In this document: positions 59,993-64,000 of the stretch, one piece after another
How the letters are laid out: each line of letters starts with the position of its first letter
Position numbering within the stretch: position 1 is the stretch's first letter
NCBI GenBank assembly: GCA_964019155.1
Contig: OZ025243.1
Location: 19,883,533 to 19,947,532 of the forward strand
Direction: 5' to 3'
Origin: Osedax fenrisi
Lineage: Eukaryota > Annelida > Polychaeta > Sabellida > Siboglinidae
DNA length: 64,000 nucleotides
Position numbers and translations under genes: made by a program
The notes under the pieces: model-generated
The model's input: only the letters and a program-made list of their open reading frames with translations
What the model was told of the DNA's origin: nothing
Databases searched by the model: none

Positions 59993-60596
59993 GTATTATA
60001 TTAGATAGTAATTTAACATATTCGTTTCATATTATAAATTTGTGTAATAAATTATCAAAAATTGTATATCTTTTTCGAAAGCTAAAATTTCTTAACTTAC
60101 GCAATTTAATTATATTATATAATTCACTATTTTTATCAAATATGTCATATGGAATAGAAATATGGGGTAATGTTTATGAAGATAGATTAAAAAAACTAGT
60201 ATTAATACAAAAAAAACAATTCGAATTATCAATAAAAATATGATAGACAAGTCTCAATTACCTCTGATTCGTTTATCACACACTAATAATATGTTTAAAT
60301 ATAATTCTATTTTAAAATTGAATGAACTCATAACTTTTAGAATAATATTATTTTTATATAACCTTTTACATAATAACTATAACATTAATCTAGATACATT
60401 TTTTATTTATAATAAAGACAAAACAAGATTTATTTTACCATTAATGAAAACAACGAAATTTCAAAACACAATTTTTTTTAAAGGCCCAAAATACTATAAT
60501 AATATAATGAGTAATAATATATTAAAATCTGAAAATATACATAATATACACAAATTAAAAAAAGTATTAAAGAATTACTTTTTAAATAAATATTAG
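59993..60596 (+). pseudogene. LINE ORF2 part 3: C-terminal region
   Basis: Continues in a shifted frame: LGIILDSNLTYSFHI, LFLSNMSYGIEIWGNVYEDR, LKKLVLIQKKQFE. After another shift at about 60240: SHTNNMFKYNSILKLNELIT ... GPKYYNNIMSN, FLNKY and the stop at 60594-60596. This is the thumb and C-terminal part of a CR1/Jockey-superfamily ORF2. Confidence 0.8.
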
Positions 60597-61162
60597 TTTT
60601 TATATTTTAGCATTTTAATCATTTTTAATATTTTTAATCTTGGTCAATTTTTAAAATTTTATATTTAAAACTACTTGGGTCATTTTTATGTTATTATATT
60701 TTTATCATTTTTTATTATTTTATTCGCACTTTTTTTGTTATATAATTGTTTGCACAAGTTTTAAACATACTTTATTTTAATTTGTATATACTAAACCATT
60801 TGAATCATTTTATGTTATTACATTTCAATAATTTTGTATTATTTTATTCGTACTTTTTGTTTTATATTTGTTTGCACAAGTTTTAACACATTTTATTTTA
60901 TTAGTTTATTTAATGGATTGATGAAACATGATGAAATACGCTGAGGGACATTATTTTTATTATTATTATTATTCTCTTTATATATATTTCTTTACTCTTA
61001 TTATATTGAATTCTAGTACACAAGTCTTATTATTATTGTATAAATGTCCCAAAGCTATTATATTCATATACTATGGAGGTATCGACTTAATAAAGCTAAT
61101 TATAGCTTTCAATGATCCTCCTTAGACAATTGTCTATAAACTGATTTCATTCATTCATTCAT
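60597..61162 (+). other. LINE 3' UTR and (ATTC)n tail
   Basis: Contains a direct repeat of about 130 bp (CATTTTTATGTTATTATATT near 60675 and CATTTTATGTTATTACATTT near 60806, each ending TTTGTTTGCACAAGTTTTAA-like). The element ends in GATTTCATTCATTCATTCAT. Confidence 0.75.
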
Positions 61163-61711
61163 GATGAAGCACTGAAGAAGTATGAAGGGTTTGATTTACC
61201 TAGTAATAGAACTGTAGATGATATTATTAAATCTTTCGATAAAATTATAATAGGTGATGTTAACATAACATATGAAAGATATATATTTAAAACACTATCT
61301 CAAACATCTAGTCAATCGATAGATGATTATATTAGCATACTCCGTATACAAATAAAACAATGTATCTATTGTAATTCTTGCAATGATAGTATATTACGTG
61401 ATAGAATTATTGTTGGCATTGTTAACAATGAAACACGTGCGGTACTATTAAAAATCCGTAACCTATCATTAGCTGCATGTATTGATGCATGCAAGGCAAC
61501 CGAGTCTGCATTGCTATTCAATACTAATATTAACAATGAACATAATATAAACAAGATTAGTAATACCCAGACTACAAGACCCAAATATAACACAATAAGA
61601 ACATGCGGAAGATGTGACACTGAACATGAAAATGGAAAATGTCCGGTATTTAATAAAGTATGTTTTAAGTGCAACAAGAAGGGACACTACAGTAAAGTTT
61701 GTAAAAAATAA
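61163..61711 (+). pseudogene. Ty3/gypsy gag, C-terminal part with zinc knuckle
   Basis: Open in one frame from the LINE junction to a TAA. The capsid-like part reads DEALKKYEGFDLPSNRTVDD, SQSIDDYISILRIQIKQCIY, LRDRIIVGI. It ends with CGRCDTEHENGKCP and a CCHC zinc knuckle CFKCNKKGHYSKVC, which binds genomic RNA in this family. The N-terminus is replaced by the LINE 3' end. The next frame (protease) lies in +1 relative to gag, which is how many gypsy elements arrange gag-pol. Confidence 0.8.
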
Positions 61712-61967
61712 AACTTATAATAATTCCCGACTATACAATATTAATGATGAATCTATAAATACTAGTACACATAACAGTACATACTATGTTAATTATTGGA
61801 AATTTAATATTAATAACCAAAATAAGCTTAATAAACTTACATGTAATATGATTATAAATAACCATACCATAAGTTTCCAAATAGATACAGGAAGTACGGT
61901 AAATACTTTGCCTATGAGATATGTAACACATACTATCACTAAATACATCGGTACACTAACAATGTAG
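61712..61967 (+). pseudogene. Ty3/gypsy protease region
   Basis: Reads NKLTCNMIINNHTISFQIDT then GSTVNTLP: the DTGS active-site triad of a retropepsin-type aspartic protease that processes Gag-Pol. The frame ends at a stop at 61965. About 120 bp of damaged sequence separates it from the RT frame. Confidence 0.75.
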
Positions 61968-62090
61968 AATAATTCCAAACTAAAACCAAAGGAACAATCA
62001 TATGAAGAAATATATAATCATGCAACATAGAAAACTACCAAAGAGAGGTTTATCATACATTACACTAACCTAGGTTATAACCTGATGTAG

Positions 62091-62975
62091 CTATATCCCA
62101 TATTAGGACTAAAAACATGCATCGAACATAATCTGATAACGATACATGAACATAATTTCATAAACAATATTAAGCAATTTACAGAAATTTATGAAGATAA
62201 ACTGGGAACTTTACCTGGAACTCTGCATCTCAACGTAGACGAAAAGGTGCGCCCACAGATTATTCCGAATAGAAGAACACTGGTATCGATTAAAGATAAA
62301 GTGTCAACCGAACTGAAAAGATTAGTGAAATTGAAAGTTATAACAAAGGTTGAAGAACCGACGTCATGGTTATCACAAATAACATGTGTCGAAAAGAAAA
62401 ACGGTAAAATAAGGATATGTTTAGATCCCAATTTACTAAATCGTGCACTACTCCGTGAACGATATATATTACCCACTATAGATGATATGCTACATAAGCT
62501 CAGAGATTCGAAGATATTTACGAAGGCAGACTTAACCAATGGATATTGGCATATAAAGTTAGATCACACATCATCATTACTAACAACTTTTCAGAGAGAA
62601 AGCGGTAGATACAGATGGCTTAGATTACCATTTGAAATTAATGTAGCAAGTGAGATATTCCAAAGAGAACTACATAAGGCATTATCAGGACTCACGGGTG
62701 TAATTTGTATCGCAGATGATATTATAATTCACGGTAAAGATGAACAATCACATAATATTAATCTTAACAACTTTTTGAAGAGATGTCTAGAACAGGGCAT
62801 TAAATTGAACAAGTCGAAGATGGAACATAGAGTAGACAAGGTAACATTCATGGGACATGTAATAACTAAAGATGGATTAAAGATGGATCAACAGAAGATT
62901 GAAGCCATCAAGAATTATGAAACACCAAAAGATGTAAAAGCAGTAAGAAGACTTCTTGGAATGTGCAACTACTAA
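62091..62975 (+). pseudogene. Ty3/gypsy reverse transcriptase
   Basis: Reads LPGTLHLNVDEKVRPQIIPN, TSWLSQITCVEKKNGKIRIC (the WxSxxxxVxKKxGxxRxC block), FTKADLTNGYWHIKL (first catalytic Asp) and ICIADDIIIHG (xxDD box, ADD in place of the usual VDD), then FMGHVITKDGLKMDQQKIEA. The order and motifs are typical of Ty3/gypsy RT. A TAA at 62973-62975 interrupts, after which the same frame continues (FIPNYSNLTT), so it is a nonsense mutation rather than the natural end. Confidence 0.85.
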
Positions 62976-63594
62976 TCCCGGTTTATCCCAAACTATTCTA
63001 ATTTAACAACCTCTATTTCACAGTTATTGAAAAAGTATGTATTATATACATGGTATGGCGAACAAGAAGAAACTATGAAGAAAATTAAAGAAATCTTAAT
63101 AAAAGCTCCGACATTAAGGTTTTATAATCATAATAATAAATTAACACTTGAAAACGATGCTAGCGAATGGTCTAGGTTCGATTCTTACTCAAGATGGATA
63201 CCCTGTAGGATATCATAGCAGCAAATTAAATCCGAATGAGAAGAATTACGCGAAGATTGAAAAGGAAATGCTTGATATTTCATACGATCTGACTAAATTT
63301 CACCAATATACATATGGAAAAAAGGTTACTGTAATAACTGACCATAAACCACTAGTATCCATAGTAAAGAAGCCTATAGGGAAATCACCAAATAGATTAC
63401 AAAATCTACTTTTAAAGACACAGATATATAATTATGAAGTCATATACAAATCTGGAAAAGAGTTACATTGCGTAGATGCATTGTCCAGAGCCCCGATAGA
63501 AGGACAAGAAAACGAAGAAGAAAGGTTTATTATTCATAATATTAACGACATTTCCAATCACAGACTGAAAAGGCTCGAAGAAGAAAAAATCTAA
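62976..63594 (+). pseudogene. Ty3/gypsy RT connection and RNase H
   Basis: The frame continues from RT through LTLENDAS (first catalytic Asp of RNase H), then shifts near 63170. It reads GLGSILTQDGYPVGYHSSKL, NYAKIEKEMLDISYDLTKFH, VTVITDHKPLVSI, with the family's TDHKPL and DALSRAP blocks near the end. Stop at 63592-63594. It degrades the RNA strand during reverse transcription in intact relatives. Confidence 0.85.
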
Positions 63595-63696
63595 GACAAG
63601 AGGCTGTAGATATTGAAGAACACGTTACAAAGAGGATAGCCCGAAGATAACGAAGTAGATGAAGGTATCAAAATGTTTACATCATTTAACGATTAA

Positions 63697-64000
63697 TTGA
63701 CAATATATGATGACTTAGTTTTACGCCAAGATAGAATAATAATTCCATATAGTATGAAGCAAGAAACACTGCATAAACTACACGAAGGACATCAATGTAT
63801 AAAAGCATACCTACGTAGAGCAAGAACCGTGGTATATTGGCAAAATATGACGGTCGATATAAAAAGGTATGTAGAATAATGTGGTGTTTGTACTAAATTC
63901 TCCATACAACAACCCAGGGAATCTATAATTAAAATATAACGACCTATACAACGCAATAGGAGAAGATCTATATCTAGGATTACTGAACATACGTAATACT
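63697..64000 (+). pseudogene. Ty3/gypsy integrase, N-terminal zinc-binding part (cut by window edge)
   Basis: Reads IIIPYSMKQETLHKLHEGHQ, TVVYWQNMTVDIKRYVE, then a TAA at 63877-63879, then CGVCTKFSIQQPRE. Together these give the HHCC zinc finger (H...H...C-x2-C) and the YWxxM...I block of gypsy integrases. The premature stop lies just before the first Cys. The catalytic core lies beyond the window. Confidence 0.8.

Larger units (their letters stand above)
56541..61162 (+). mobile_element. Near full-length two-ORF LINE (CR1/Jockey-type)
   Basis: Components in order: two tandem 5' units (56541-56750 and 56751-56895); ORF1 56902-57641; ORF2 57631-60596 with APE endonuclease and reverse transcriptase; a 3' UTR of ~550 bp; and an (ATTC)n tail at 61148-61162. 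At least four frameshifts break the frames, yet all domains are recognisable, so the copy is inactive but not old. It lies between gag fragments of a Ty3/gypsy element. A 3' fragment of the same family is at 18705-18850 (minus). Confidence 0.85.

Noticed and set aside
61366..61677. Minus-strand 103-codon frame opposite gag
   Set aside because: Antisense of the gag zinc-knuckle region, which has clear family motifs on the plus strand.

Overview
This window looks like a piece of a very AT-rich animal (metazoan) nuclear genome. The signs are small GC-richer exon islands with GT..AG boundaries separated by long AT-rich introns, EGF-like modules on phase-1 exons, a TATA-box promoter, tRNA-derived SINEs, CR1/L2-like and RTE-like LINEs, a Ty3/gypsy element, hAT and other TIR elements, and hundreds of (TA)n and (TTA)n microsatellites. 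I cannot place the species. Nothing suggests a prokaryote, and there are no operons, rRNA genes or CRISPR arrays.

Layout. 1-2940: remains of three LINEs, one ending in a ~400 bp (TTA)n tract. 3900-7710: a plus-strand gene for a small single-pass membrane protein (leucine-rich leader, two EGF-like exons, a transmembrane exon with a short tail); an in-frame TAG lies between leader and first EGF. 7950-14830: a SINE, 'CGGACA' TIR elements and two RTE-like LINE relics. 15373-16033: two plus-strand candidate exons followed by a 21-bp minisatellite. 19138-23440: a 4.3 kb element with terminal inverted repeats enclosing a ~90-copy 28-bp minisatellite. 25820-27040: a LINE relic and a SINE. 30341-32330: a well-supported three-exon minus-strand gene with a TATA box, signal peptide, Thr-rich stalk, TM segment and Ser/Gly-rich tail. 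35345-35454: an orphan trypsin-like exon. 36874-43822: a chain of seven phase-compatible minus-strand candidate exons for a second single-pass membrane protein with a long acidic tail. 46750-49130: an L2-like LINE split by a 756 bp GGGTAC TIR element. 49577-50440: a deleted hAT element with a transposase C-terminal remnant. 50606-51420: a second copy of the first LINE. 53155-54996: two complete CGGACA elements. 55340-55905: a ~135-bp tandem repeat. 56000-64000: a decayed Ty3/gypsy element (LTR end, primer-binding site, gag pieces, protease, RT, RNase H, integrase start) with a nearly full-length two-ORF LINE lying between its gag pieces.

The host genes look like a set of small, fast-evolving, single-pass surface proteins built from tiny exons, embedded in dense mobile DNA. 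No transcript evidence was available, so all exon joins are inferences from frame and phase. The most reliable calls are the 30-32 kb gene, the EGF/TM gene, the LINE and gypsy coding domains, and the TIR-bounded elements.
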